Notes under the pieces: model-generated
What the model was told of the DNA's origin: nothing
The model's database searches: none
The model's input: the letters and a program-made list of their open reading frames with translations, nothing else
Assembly: GCA_016215655.1 (NCBI GenBank)
Contig: JACRIT010000014.1
Span: forward strand, 1-33,555
DNA length: 33,555 bases
Source of the DNA: Acidimicrobiia bacterium
Lineage (GTDB): Bacteria > Actinomycetota > Acidimicrobiia > Spongiisociales > UBA11373
Direction of reading: 5' to 3'
Part shown: piece by piece, positions 14,888 to 20,987 of the stretch
Layout: every line of letters starts with the position of its first letter
Position numbering within the stretch: position 1 is the stretch's first letter
Made by a program: the position numbers and the translations under genes

Positions 14888-15490
14888 CTACCGGCGCAAG
14901 GCGCGAATCGCCGCCCTGCGGACCGTCGAAAGGGTTTCCGGCAGGGCGACCCCAGCTAACAACCCCGCCTCGGCGGCTCGCTCCGCCCGCTCCTCAAGGC
15001 TTACCCAGTCGATACGGTCATAGGCCGCCACGGCCAGGCGGACCGCTTCCTGGAAGGTGACCGGCTCTCTCCCGGTAGCTTGGAGGAGTCGATCCATCAT
15101 TAGGTCGTTGATAGAGATGACAGCCAACGTCCCAGGCTCGAGGTCGACTAACAGAGGCGCCTCTGTGGCGAAATCCGCCAATGTGTCTCCGGGAACTTCG
15201 ACCGCCAGCGTTTCGCCGTCATCGAACTCGAATAGCCAGTGTCGCCCGTCCTTCTTGAAGCCCAACTCCGCGAGCGCCCCGACCTGGTCGGTCTTGCGAT
15301 ACCCGACCAAGTCGATGTCGGTGGGTCGGTAGGACCCAGTGTGGAGTTCTTCGGCTGCTCCGCCGACGAGGACCGCCTCCTCTAGGCACGCTTCGGCAAA
15401 CGCTGCCGCGGTCAGTAGCTTCCTCTCGGTGGAGTTGCGTGGCGCATCCGACGCTCGTTGGAGTAGAGCGGCTACCTCCTGGTCAGGCAT
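14888..15490 (-). CDS. Nucleotidyltransferase-fold protein, probable toxin or effector of an XRE-paired module
   Basis: 200 residues. The N-terminal half carries the nucleotidyltransferase signature: VLVGGAAEELHTGSYRPTDIDL (two Gly at 43-44, then D58-I-D60) and a third acidic residue E98 in LAVEVPG, so the metal-binding triad looks complete. The C-terminal half is helical, with INDLMMDRLLQATGRE and a YDRIDWVSLEERAERAAEAG stretch as in AbiEii/DUF6036-type proteins. Such proteins are often toxins that modify tRNA or proteins; the substrate here is unknown. Its ATG overlaps the XRE stop by 8 nt (ATGCCTGA), so both are translated from one mRNA. By eye it is less GC-rich than the core genes, which suggests acquisition. 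Confidence 0.75.
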   Translation of the reverse strand: MPDQEVAALLQRASDAPRNSTERKLLTAAAFAEACLEEAVLVGGAAEELHTGSYRPTDIDLVGYRKTDQVGALAELGFKKDGRHWLFEFDDGETLAVEVPGDTLADFATEAPLLVDLEPGTLAVISINDLMMDRLLQATGREPVTFQEAVRLAVAAYDRIDWVSLEERAERAAEAGLLAGVALPETLSTVRRAAIRALRR

Positions 15491-15839
15491 CGGGGTTCAG
15501 AAGCGCCTGTTCGACGGTGACGTCCACACCGCGACTCCGTTTGGTATCAAGTCGATCCTGTGGGGACGATGGGCCGACCCCCGCCGCAACGAGCCGCGAG
15601 CGACCAAGTTGGGACCATCCCACCACTTCGCTCATCGACACTCGAGAGGTTCGAGGCACTAGTCGAACCTCGAGTCCCAGCGCATCCAACATGCGACCCA
15701 GGGTGCTCATCCTCAGGTCGGCTTTCCCGCTCTCGATTCTCGACAGGTTTGGAACAGCGATGCCTGTGGTTCGAGACACCGCGGACTGAGTCAGTCCTGA
15801 CGCCTCTCGGGCAACGCGGAGTCTGCTGCCAATATCCAT
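15483..15839 (-). CDS. XRE-family HTH regulator, probable antitoxin and autorepressor
   Basis: 118 residues. Residues 5-60 form a Cro/CI-type helix-turn-helix (SRLRVAREASGLTQSAVSRT, GIAVPNLSRIESGKADLRM, LGRMLDALGLEVRL), followed by a 50-residue tail (RTSRVSMSEVVGWSQLGRSR onward) that could bind the partner protein. The ATG at 15839 is preceded by GAGGAG 7 nt upstream and by a strong promoter. A perfect 33-bp palindrome covers the -10 and spacer, the usual layout for an autoregulated antitoxin. It overlaps the nucleotidyltransferase gene by 8 nt. Type of system is inferred from fold and arrangement. Confidence 0.88.
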   Translation of the reverse strand: MDIGSRLRVAREASGLTQSAVSRTTGIAVPNLSRIESGKADLRMSTLGRMLDALGLEVRLVPRTSRVSMSEVVGWSQLGRSRLVAAGVGPSSPQDRLDTKRSRGVDVTVEQALLNPDA

Positions 15840-15854
15840 TTCTAGGCTCCTCTG

Positions 15855-15887
15855 TTATGGAATACGATAACTTATCGTATTCCATAA
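15855..15887. promoter_or_regulatory. Perfect 33-bp palindromic operator of the XRE-nucleotidyltransferase operon
   Basis: TTATGGAATACGATAA (15855-15870), a single C, then TTATCGTATTCCATAA (15872-15887): 16-bp arms with no mismatch. It is AT-rich in a GC-rich genome. It covers the -10 box, the whole spacer and the edge of the -35 of the operon promoter, so binding by the XRE protein would shut transcription off. Confidence 0.85.
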
Positions 15888-15892
15888 GTCAA
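15864..15892 (-). promoter_or_regulatory. Promoter of the XRE-nucleotidyltransferase operon
   Basis: On the minus strand: TTGACT (15887-15892), 17 bp, TATCGT (15864-15869). The start point should be near 15857, giving a leader of about 18 nt with GAGGAG. Confidence 0.75.
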
Positions 15893-15911
15893 TAGTCGAG
15901 CAGACCTGACC

Positions 15912-15945
15912 GTCATGTGTGCTTCACGCACGCTGGCGGAGGCCA
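15912..15945. repeat. Right imperfect direct repeat flanking the cassette
   Basis: Counterpart of 14769-14802, 26 of 34 positions identical, 1.14 kb apart. It lies just upstream of the XRE promoter. Confidence 0.5.
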
Positions 15946-15951
15946 CCGTTT

Positions 15952-15970
15952 CCTCCCCCGCAGGGGGAGG
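15952..15970. repeat. GC-rich REP-like hairpin
   Basis: CCTCCCCC, loop GCA, GGGGGAGG: an 8-bp perfect stem, with an additional GCCA/TGGC pairing outside. It belongs to the 200-bp gene-free stretch 15893-16092, which also holds further C-rich and G-rich runs at 15980-16035. It resembles dispersed palindromic elements of bacterial intergenic DNA. Confidence 0.5.
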
Positions 15971-16047
15971 TGGCACGAAGTGACGGGGAAGCCCCCTCCC
16001 CCCTCCGGGGTACTCCCCCCTATCGGGTGGGAGGGAGACGGAGCGAG

Positions 16048-16095
16048 TGACACCGCAGGGGAGTGCCCGCACTCCGTCGAGGAGAGGCGGTGTCA
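16048..16095 (-). terminator. Nested hairpin at the end of the SRPBCC gene
   Basis: An outer 9-bp perfect stem (TGACACCGC at 16048-16056 with GCGGTGTCA at 16087-16095) encloses a 6-bp hairpin (GGAGTG/CACTCC, 16060-16075). The outer stem includes the SRPBCC stop codon. No U-tract follows. Confidence 0.45.
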
Positions 16096-16518
16096 GGTCT
16101 CTGCTTCGATCAGAGCCTTGATGTTGTCCGCGGTCCCCTGGATCATCGTCTTCAGGCGCTCAGAAGCTGCGGGGTCTGTGAGCCAGGGCATGTCCACGCT
16201 GATCACGATCCTGGTGCGATCCGCTCCCAGTGGCTCACACACCATCCGGCCCAACGTTTCCGTATCTCCATCGTGGATTCGGGCACCGAATGCGTGGTTC
16301 TCTTCGAACTCGACGACCTCCATGGTCCCCTCGACCGGGTCGCCGAAGTGGGTGTTCCGTCTCCGGATGATGGCTCCGACTCCGATCGGACCCTCGGTCA
16401 GTTGCTCCAGTTCCATCATCCGATCCCAACGGGGATGGTTGCGAACGTGGTCGTGCGCGTAGAACTGGAACACCGTCGACACCGAACGATCGATCACCTG
16501 GGACACCTCGGCCTTCAT
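16093..16518 (-). CDS. SRPBCC-superfamily (START/polyketide-cyclase-like) protein
   Basis: 141 residues, single-domain length. It begins MKAEVSQVIDRSVSTVFQFY, the usual first strand and helix, followed by NHPRWDRMMELEQLTEGPIG VGA-type residues, a RRRNTHFGDPVEG strand, and the C-terminal helix ERLKTMIQGTADNIKALIE. The fold is a hydrophobic ligand cage; ligand and reaction are unknown. I start it at 16518 because GGGAGG lies 5 nt upstream; an in-frame start 15 nt earlier is possible. It is divergent from the APH-type kinase gene. Confidence 0.87.
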   Translation of the reverse strand: MKAEVSQVIDRSVSTVFQFYAHDHVRNHPRWDRMMELEQLTEGPIGVGAIIRRRNTHFGDPVEGTMEVVEFEENHAFGARIHDGDTETLGRMVCEPLGADRTRIVISVDMPWLTDPAASERLKTMIQGTADNIKALIEAET

Positions 16519-16652
16519 GGAACCTCCCGACAAGATGTCTGTTCGCTGAGACGGGTGAGGCTACGCGAAGCGTGACTCGGCCGTGGGTGCGGCATTGGTT
16601 CGGTGTCATTCGCGATATCTGCCACCGACTCCCGCACCCGGGAGGCACCGAA

Positions 16653-16658
16653 TAGCAT
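16653..16658 (+). promoter_or_regulatory. -10 box, leaderless APH-type gene
   Basis: TAGCAT, 6 nt (CGACAT), then GTG at 16665. Confidence 0.6.
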
Positions 16659-16664
16659 CGACAT

Positions 16665-17471
16665 GTGACGGACGGGTTCCCCAAGGGTGACTGGCAGACC
16701 GCGGTCGAGCACCGCGACGGTGTCCTCTACCGTGCCGCCGGAGCTTGGAGTCCTGCGGTGATCGCGCTCCTTCGACACCTGGACTCGGTGGGTTTCGCTG
16801 GTGCGCCCCGCGTCGTGGGGACCGGGTTCGCACCAGACGGGCGGGAGACCGTCACCTTCGTTGCCGGTGAGAGTCCCCATCCGTACGCGTGGACGGACGC
16901 CGGAATCGTGGGTATTGGAGTCCTGCTTCGGGAGCTCCACGAGGCTGCAGCCACGTTCGTGCCTCCCGCCGATGCCTCCTGGAAGCCCTGGTTCGGCCGC
17001 ACCTTGAGAGGTTCCCGGCCAGTCATCGGACATTGCGACCTCGGCCCGTGGAACATCATGGCGGTCGAGGGGCTCCCCGTCGGCTTCATCGACTGGGAGT
17101 ACGCCGGACCGGTCGACGCCGTTTGGGAGCTGGCGCAGGTTGCCTGGCACAACGCCCAGCTCTACGACGACGACATCGCCGAGAGGCTGTCGCTCCCCTC
17201 TCGTGAGGCTCGGGCCGAGCAGTTGCGATTGCTCGTGTCCTCCTACGGTCTCGAGCCGGATCAACGTGCCGGCTTCGTCGACAAGATGATCGAGTTCGCC
17301 GTGCACAGCGCTCGGCAGGACGCCGAGGACTATGGCGTCGGTCCGGACACCACCGCGGCGGTTGGCGACGACGGCTTTCCCGTGCTGTTGGGGATCACCT
17401 GGCGGGTTCGGAGCGCCTCGTGGATGCTGCGCAACCGTGGCCTCCTCGATCGTGCCGTGCTCGGCTCGTGA
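16665..17471 (+). CDS. Aminoglycoside phosphotransferase/choline-kinase-like protein
   Basis: 268 residues with a kinase-like fold. The catalytic loop is IGHCDLGPWNIM (H123, D125, N130) and the metal-binding DFG equivalent is GFIDWEYAG (D143). After this comes the typical helical lobe (VWELAQVAWHNAQLYDDD). The N-terminal lobe is short and no clear Lys/Glu pair is obvious by eye, so the substrate may be a small metabolite; a resistance role is not implied. GTG start is fixed by a TAGCAT box 6 nt upstream. It is convergent with the molybdopterin oxidoreductase gene. Confidence 0.88.
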   Translation: MTDGFPKGDWQTAVEHRDGVLYRAAGAWSPAVIALLRHLDSVGFAGAPRVVGTGFAPDGRETVTFVAGESPHPYAWTDAGIVGIGVLLRELHEAAATFVPPADASWKPWFGRTLRGSRPVIGHCDLGPWNIMAVEGLPVGFIDWEYAGPVDAVWELAQVAWHNAQLYDDDIAERLSLPSREARAEQLRLLVSSYGLEPDQRAGFVDKMIEFAVHSARQDAEDYGVGPDTTAAVGDDGFPVLLGITWRVRSASWMLRNRGLLDRAVLGS

Positions 17472-17484
17472 CATCCCGGTCGGC

Positions 17485-17500
17485 TCCCCCACAAGGGGGA
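17485..17500. terminator. Hairpin between convergent genes
   Basis: TCCCCC, loop ACAA, GGGGGA, in the 61-bp gap between the APH-type gene and the oxidoreductase gene. It could act in both directions; there is no clear U-tract. Confidence 0.4.
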
Positions 17501-17532
17501 AGCAATCGTGTCTCCGAGGGGGAGCGATCTCC

Positions 17533-18147
17533 CTAGTCCCCCCAGTACCGCTGCTCGCGGAACGGGTCGCCGTACATGTGGTACCCGTTGCGCTCCCAGA
17601 AGCCGGGCTGATCGCGGTCGAGCAGGTCGAAGCCCCGGGTCCACTTCACCGACTTCCAGAAGTAGAGATGGGGGACGACGAGCCGCAGCGGCCAGCCGTG
17701 ATCGAGCGCGAGCTCCTCACCACCGAAACGCCAGGCGAACAGATTGCCCTCGCGGGCGAAGTCGTCGAGGGGCAGGTTGGCGGTGAAGCCGTGCTCGGCG
17801 CGGACGAGCACGTGGGTGGCTTCCGGCCGGGGACCCGCCAGGTCCAGCACGGTCCGGACGGGAACGCCCTGCCACTCGGTGTCGAACTTCGTCCACTTCG
17901 TCACACAGTGGATGTCGGCGACGGTCGTCGCCGTGCCGAGCGCTCGAAACTCGTCGAACGACCATCGCCGCGGTGTCGCGACGAGTCCGCCGACGGTGAA
18001 GTCCCACGTGTCGGTGTCGATGGTCGGGACGACTCCGGCGTGCAGCACCGGAAACCGGTCGGTGTGGTACTGCCCGGGCGGCAACCGCGCCGGATCGATG
18101 CCCTTGGCGGCGAGCTCTTGCCGATTCCGTTCGAAGAACGAAGCCAC
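17533..18147 (-). CDS. Sulfite oxidase-like (molybdopterin-dependent) oxidoreductase
   Basis: 204 residues, matching the small sulfite oxidase-like family related to the YedY/MsrP catalytic subunit. C81 in VADIHCVTKWTKFDTEW is the expected molybdenum ligand. Other conserved parts are WQGVPVRTVLDLAGPRPEA, GFTANLPLDDF, LALDHGWPLRLVVPHLYFWKS and KWTRGFDLLDRDQPGFWE with NGYHMYGDP. No Tat signal is seen, so it should be cytoplasmic. The GTG at 18147 is chosen because TACCAT lies exactly 6 nt upstream and the family begins here (ASFFERNRQELAAKG); longer versions would run into the divergent TlpA gene. Confidence 0.93.
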   Translation of the reverse strand: MASFFERNRQELAAKGIDPARLPPGQYHTDRFPVLHAGVVPTIDTDTWDFTVGGLVATPRRWSFDEFRALGTATTVADIHCVTKWTKFDTEWQGVPVRTVLDLAGPRPEATHVLVRAEHGFTANLPLDDFAREGNLFAWRFGGEELALDHGWPLRLVVPHLYFWKSVKWTRGFDLLDRDQPGFWERNGYHMYGDPFREQRYWGD

Positions 18148-18153
18148 GCGGCG

Positions 18154-18159
18154 ATGGTA
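18154..18159 (-). promoter_or_regulatory. -10 box, leaderless sulfite oxidase-like gene
   Basis: Minus-strand TACCAT, 6 nt (CGCCGC), GTG at 18147. It lies 25 bp from the divergent -10 at 18185. Confidence 0.6.
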
Positions 18160-18184
18160 CCGCCGGTTCGATGGACGCGGCAGG

Positions 18185-18190
18185 TAGCCT
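18185..18190 (+). promoter_or_regulatory. -10 box, leaderless TlpA-like gene
   Basis: TAGCCT, 6 nt (CGCCCC), GTG at 18197. Confidence 0.6.
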
Positions 18191-18196
18191 CGCCCC

Positions 18197-18808
18197 GTGA
18201 CCGACGCCTCGCCACTCGACGACACACCATCCCCGACTCCCCGACCGCGTCGCCGCCGCTGGCCCCTCGGCACCCTCACCCTCATCGTCACCGGGTTCGT
18301 CGCCATCGGTCTCGTGCTGCTCGCCGACGACGACCCCGCCGCCACCACGATCACGACGCCGTCCGGTTTCGACATCCCCCCGCACATCATCGGCAACGCC
18401 GCCCCCGATTTCACCATCGACCTGCTCGATGGCAGCCGCTTCGATCTCTCCGATCACCTCGCCTGCTATGGGCGGCCGGTGCTGCTGAACCTGTGGGCTT
18501 CGTGGTGCGCACCCTGCCGCGAGGAGATGCCGGCGCTCGACGCCGCCTCCCGCACCCACACGGACGTGTACTTCATCGGAGTGGCGGTGGAGGACGACCC
18601 GGCCGCCGCCGCGGCCTTTGCCGCGGAGGTCGCGGTCTCCTACCCGCTGGCCATCGACGAGTCCGGGGAGGTGGGACGCGACTACCCCTCGCCGGGTCTG
18701 CCCGCCACCTTCCTCATCTCCCCCGACGGCATCATCGTGAAGACCGTCTACGGCGGCCTCGACGAGGCCGACATCGACGCCATGATCGCGGACGCGTTTG
18801 GGCTGTAG
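18197..18808 (+). CDS. Membrane-anchored TlpA/ResA-like thioredoxin
   Basis: 203 residues. A Pro/Arg-rich cytoplasmic start (PTPRPRRRRWP) precedes one membrane helix (about 25-43), so the thioredoxin domain lies outside. This domain (about 67-203) has the redox-active WCAPC motif (C104, C107) within LLNLWASWCAPCREEMP, and the cis-Pro loop GLPATFLISPDG. Such proteins reduce disulfides in exported proteins or cytochrome c precursors. It is divergent from the molybdopterin enzyme with only 49 bp between starts, so the two may be co-controlled. C90 just before the core is an extra Cys. Confidence 0.92.
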   Translation: MTDASPLDDTPSPTPRPRRRRWPLGTLTLIVTGFVAIGLVLLADDDPAATTITTPSGFDIPPHIIGNAAPDFTIDLLDGSRFDLSDHLACYGRPVLLNLWASWCAPCREEMPALDAASRTHTDVYFIGVAVEDDPAAAAAFAAEVAVSYPLAIDESGEVGRDYPSPGLPATFLISPDGIIVKTVYGGLDEADIDAMIADAFGL

Positions 18809-18810
18809 GA

Positions 18811-18831
18811 AGTCGCCGGTCACCAGTCACC
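18811..18831. repeat. 7-bp repeat array, left arm of an inverted pair
   Basis: AGTCGCC, GGTCACC, AGTCACC directly after the TlpA-like stop. About 15 of 20 positions (18812-18831) can pair with 18880-18899. Confidence 0.55.
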
Positions 18832-18878
18832 GAGGAGGATCGCACCCAAGCCACGCGAAGCTCCAAGGCGGCTCGGGC

Positions 18879-18906
18879 TGAAGACTGAAGACTGGCGACG
18901 TCCTCA
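18879..18906. repeat. 7-bp repeat array, right arm of an inverted pair
   Basis: TGAAGAC, TGAAGAC, TGGCGAC, GTCCTCA directly before the Nudix stop. On the opposite strand this reads CAGTCTTCAGTCTTCAGCC, close to the ku-upstream array. The two arms could form a bidirectional terminator between convergent genes. Confidence 0.65.
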
Positions 18907-19389
18907 GTCCACATCCCCCAGGTACACCGGACCGGGCGGACCGCCGCGGAGATACGACTGCAGCGCCGGGACGAGGGTGGCCGGATAGAACCGCAGCGTG
19001 GAGAGGGTCTCGGGACTGATCCACTCCACCGACTGCTGGTACAGGTCGGCCTCCGAGGGATCGCCGTGGTCGGCGACGAACTCCGCGGCGAACATGAACT
19101 CGAGGGCGTGGTCCCCCGGATCGAAGGGCCAATCCGCACGCAGGGCGACGATCAGCTCCCGCACCCACACGAGCGGTCCGGGAACGATCTCGATGCCGGT
19201 CTCTTCGCGCACCTCGCGCACCAGGGCGACATCGAGGGTCTCGCCGGGGATCTGGCCGCCACCGGGGAGGATGTACCAATCGGGGCGGTGATCACCCGGC
19301 GTGCGGTTGCGGGTGGTGAGGAGCAGCCCGTGGCGAACCACCACCGCCTTGGCCGAGGGACGGAAGCGCTCCGACCGAGGGATGCTCAC
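18904..19389 (-). CDS. Nudix hydrolase
   Basis: 161 residues. The Nudix box is complete: GGQIPGETLDVALVREVREE followed by TGI fits Gx5Ex7REUxEExGU, the Mg-binding helix that cleaves nucleoside diphosphates linked to another group. Substrate is unknown; the ADP-sugar, (d)NTP or CoA branch cannot be told by eye. I start it at the GTG at 19389, which overlaps the crotonase stop as GTGA and so couples the two genes; an upstream in-frame ATG at 19401 would lie inside crotonase. It ends in a 7-bp repeat array. Confidence 0.92.
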   Translation of the reverse strand: MSIPRSERFRPSAKAVVVRHGLLLTTRNRTPGDHRPDWYILPGGGQIPGETLDVALVREVREETGIEIVPGPLVWVRELIVALRADWPFDPGDHALEFMFAAEFVADHGDPSEADLYQQSVEWISPETLSTLRFYPATLVPALQSYLRGGPPGPVYLGDVD

Positions 19390-20153
19390 CGGCCCTTCCA
19401 CCGGGGGTGGCGCTTGTCGATGAACGCCGCCACACCTTCGGCGGCATCCTCGGTGGCCGCCACCGCGGTGAGACCGGCATGGAGTCGATCGAGGGCGGCA
19501 TCGAAGTCCATGTCCTCGACGGCATAGAAGGCGTCGCGGCCGAGGCGCAGCACCGCAGGGCTCAGCGCGGCGAACCCCGCGACCACGAGGTCGACGGCGG
19601 CGTCGAGCTCACTCCGCGGCACCACCCGCGACACCGCTCCGAGGCGCTGGGCCTCGTCGGCCGAGATGCGGCGTCCCGACATCATCAACTCGAGTGCCGC
19701 CTTGTGGGGCATCACCCGCTGCAGCACCGCCGTGATCATCATCGGCCACAAACCCACCTTGATCTCCGGCGTCCCGAAGGTGGCGTCGTCGGTGGCGATG
19801 ACCACGTCACAGGCGGCGGCGAGCCCGAAGCCGCCGGCGAGGGCATGCCCATTGACCCGGGCCACCGTCGGTTTGCCACAGGAGCGCAGGGCGCGCAGCA
19901 GATCGGCGAGTGCCCCGCGGGTTTCGTGGTCGGCGAGTGGCTTGTCGACGAATCCACCGCTGAGATCGCCACCGGCGGAGAAGGCCTGGTCACCGGCGCC
20001 GGTGATCACGATGACCCGCACCGCCGGATCGGCTGCGGCGCGCCGCACCAGGGTGGCGAGTTCTGCCATCGCCGGATTGGACAACGGGTTGCGTCGTTCC
20101 GGGTCGTCGATGGTGATCGTCGCCCGGGGCAGGTCGAGGTCGTAGCGGAGCAC
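19386..20153 (-). CDS. Enoyl-CoA hydratase/isomerase (crotonase) family protein
   Basis: 255 residues. The oxyanion-hole segments FSAGGDLSGG and NGHALAGGFGLAAACD are clear, and the C-terminal trimerisation helices follow (MSGRRISADEAQRLGAVSRV). Of the two catalytic Glu of true hydratases, the second is present (GTPEIKVGLWP), while the first (in GGGCELAxxCD) is replaced by Gly. Simple hydration of enoyl-CoA is therefore doubtful; an isomerase, thioesterase-like or other crotonase reaction is possible. I prefer the GTG at 20153, with TAACCT 8 nt upstream, over the ATG at 20189, which would translate a 7-bp repeat array. The Nudix gene follows with a 4-nt overlap. Confidence 0.88.
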   Translation of the reverse strand: MLRYDLDLPRATITIDDPERRNPLSNPAMAELATLVRRAAADPAVRVIVITGAGDQAFSAGGDLSGGFVDKPLADHETRGALADLLRALRSCGKPTVARVNGHALAGGFGLAAACDVVIATDDATFGTPEIKVGLWPMMITAVLQRVMPHKAALELMMSGRRISADEAQRLGAVSRVVPRSELDAAVDLVVAGFAALSPAVLRLGRDAFYAVEDMDFDAALDRLHAGLTAVAATEDAAEGVAAFIDKRHPRWKGR

Positions 20154-20161
20154 TGGCGGCG

Positions 20162-20167
20162 AGGTTA
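20162..20167 (-). promoter_or_regulatory. -10 box of the crotonase gene
   Basis: Minus-strand TAACCT, 8 nt, GTG at 20153. The surrounding 10-mer AGGTTACCCG is identical to that at the lemA promoter. Confidence 0.5.
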
Positions 20168-20192
20168 CCCGTTGCCCGCATCCCGTCACCGC
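20165..20192. repeat. 7-bp repeat array in a divergent promoter
   Basis: TTACCCG, TTGCCCG, CATCCCG, TCACCGC. It shares ACCCGTTGCCCG exactly with the reverse complement of the array at 9131-9165. Confidence 0.65.
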
Positions 20193-20225
20193 CCGATCGA
20201 CCCGGCGCGGCTCGGGCGGCGCCGG

Positions 20226-20231
20226 TAGCGT
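20226..20231 (+). promoter_or_regulatory. -10 box of the gene at 20239
   Basis: TAGCGT, 7 nt, GTG at 20239; nearly leaderless. Confidence 0.5.
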
Positions 20232-20238
20232 TCGCCGG

Positions 20239-20907
20239 GTGGAGCTCCCCGACTACTGGCTGCATCGTCCCGTGGCCGAATCGGGTCACGAGGCCTCCTT
20301 CGACAGCCTCTTCGCCAGAAGCCTGGCGCAGGGACCGAACCCGCTGATCCACTACGACCTGCCCGTCCCCAAGTGGCAGTTCCTGTGCCACCTCGCCGAT
20401 CACACCGGCCTGGCACTGCACGGCTCCGGCGACGCCGCCATCACCGAATTCGAGCCGCGCCAGGCGAACGACCTGAGCGAGTTCGGCAATCGCAAGGCGG
20501 TCTACGCCGCATCCGACGGTCTGTGGGCGATGTTCTTCGCGGTGGTCGATCGGACGGGGGTGGTCGTCACCAACGCCTGCATCCGCCTGGTCGATCCCGC
20601 GGGCAGGACCGGCGAGCCGCGCTACTTCTTCGCGGTCAGCCGTGACGCTCTGGCGCGGCGGCCATGGCGGTCCGGAACCGTGTACCTCCTGCCCAAGGAG
20701 GGCTTCGTCGGCCAGGATCCGATGCGATTCGGGGACCACCTGGTCAGCATCGCCCAACTTGCCTCCGTCGACGCCGTCGCCCCGCTGGCACGGGTCACGG
20801 TGACTCCGGAGGACTTCCCGTTCCTGGCCGATGTCCGCGGCCTCGACGACGCCCGGCTCGCCGAATACAGCCAGGCGCTGATGACCGGCCAGCCGCTTCC
20901 GGGGTGA
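20239..20907 (+). CDS. Conserved unknown protein with possible ADP-ribosyltransferase-like fold
   Basis: 222 residues, no signal peptide or membrane helix. I recognise no named family. The middle reads LHGSGDAAITEFEPRQANDL (H61-G62-S63) and then GNRKAVYAASDGLWAMFFAVVD (Y89, A90, S92). An H-G-[S/T] followed by a [Y/F]-A-S/T segment is how the first two motifs of H-Y-E type ADP-ribosyltransferases look, and KptA-like proteins share this order. The third motif is uncertain, perhaps the Glu in LPKEGFVGQDP. This is inference from short motifs. GTG start, TAGCGT box 7 nt upstream. It is divergent from the crotonase gene and convergent with the HD genes. Confidence 0.7.
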   Translation: MELPDYWLHRPVAESGHEASFDSLFARSLAQGPNPLIHYDLPVPKWQFLCHLADHTGLALHGSGDAAITEFEPRQANDLSEFGNRKAVYAASDGLWAMFFAVVDRTGVVVTNACIRLVDPAGRTGEPRYFFAVSRDALARRPWRSGTVYLLPKEGFVGQDPMRFGDHLVSIAQLASVDAVAPLARVTVTPEDFPFLADVRGLDDARLAEYSQALMTGQPLPG

Positions 20908-20934
20908 GCCGTTGGCCGTTGCCCGTCACGCGTG
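20907..20934. repeat. Short 7-bp repeat array between convergent genes
   Basis: AGCCGTT, GGCCGTT, GCCCGTC, ACGCGTG right at the stop of the gene at 20239. It shares CCGTTGCCCGT with the arrays at 9131 (reverse complement) and nearly so with 20165. Confidence 0.5.
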
Positions 20935-20987
20935 CCGAACACATGCTCGACAGGTGTCCGAACGCATTGCGCATCGCGCACTGAGCA

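Noticed and set aside
15855-15887. loxP-like look of the palindrome (ATAACTTATCGTAT)
   Set aside because: Arms are 16 bp around a single base, not 13-8-13, no recombinase gene is near, and it sits exactly over a promoter.
16665-17471. Antibiotic resistance by the APH-type protein
   Set aside because: The fold is shared by many small-molecule kinases and nothing in sequence or context points to aminoglycosides.
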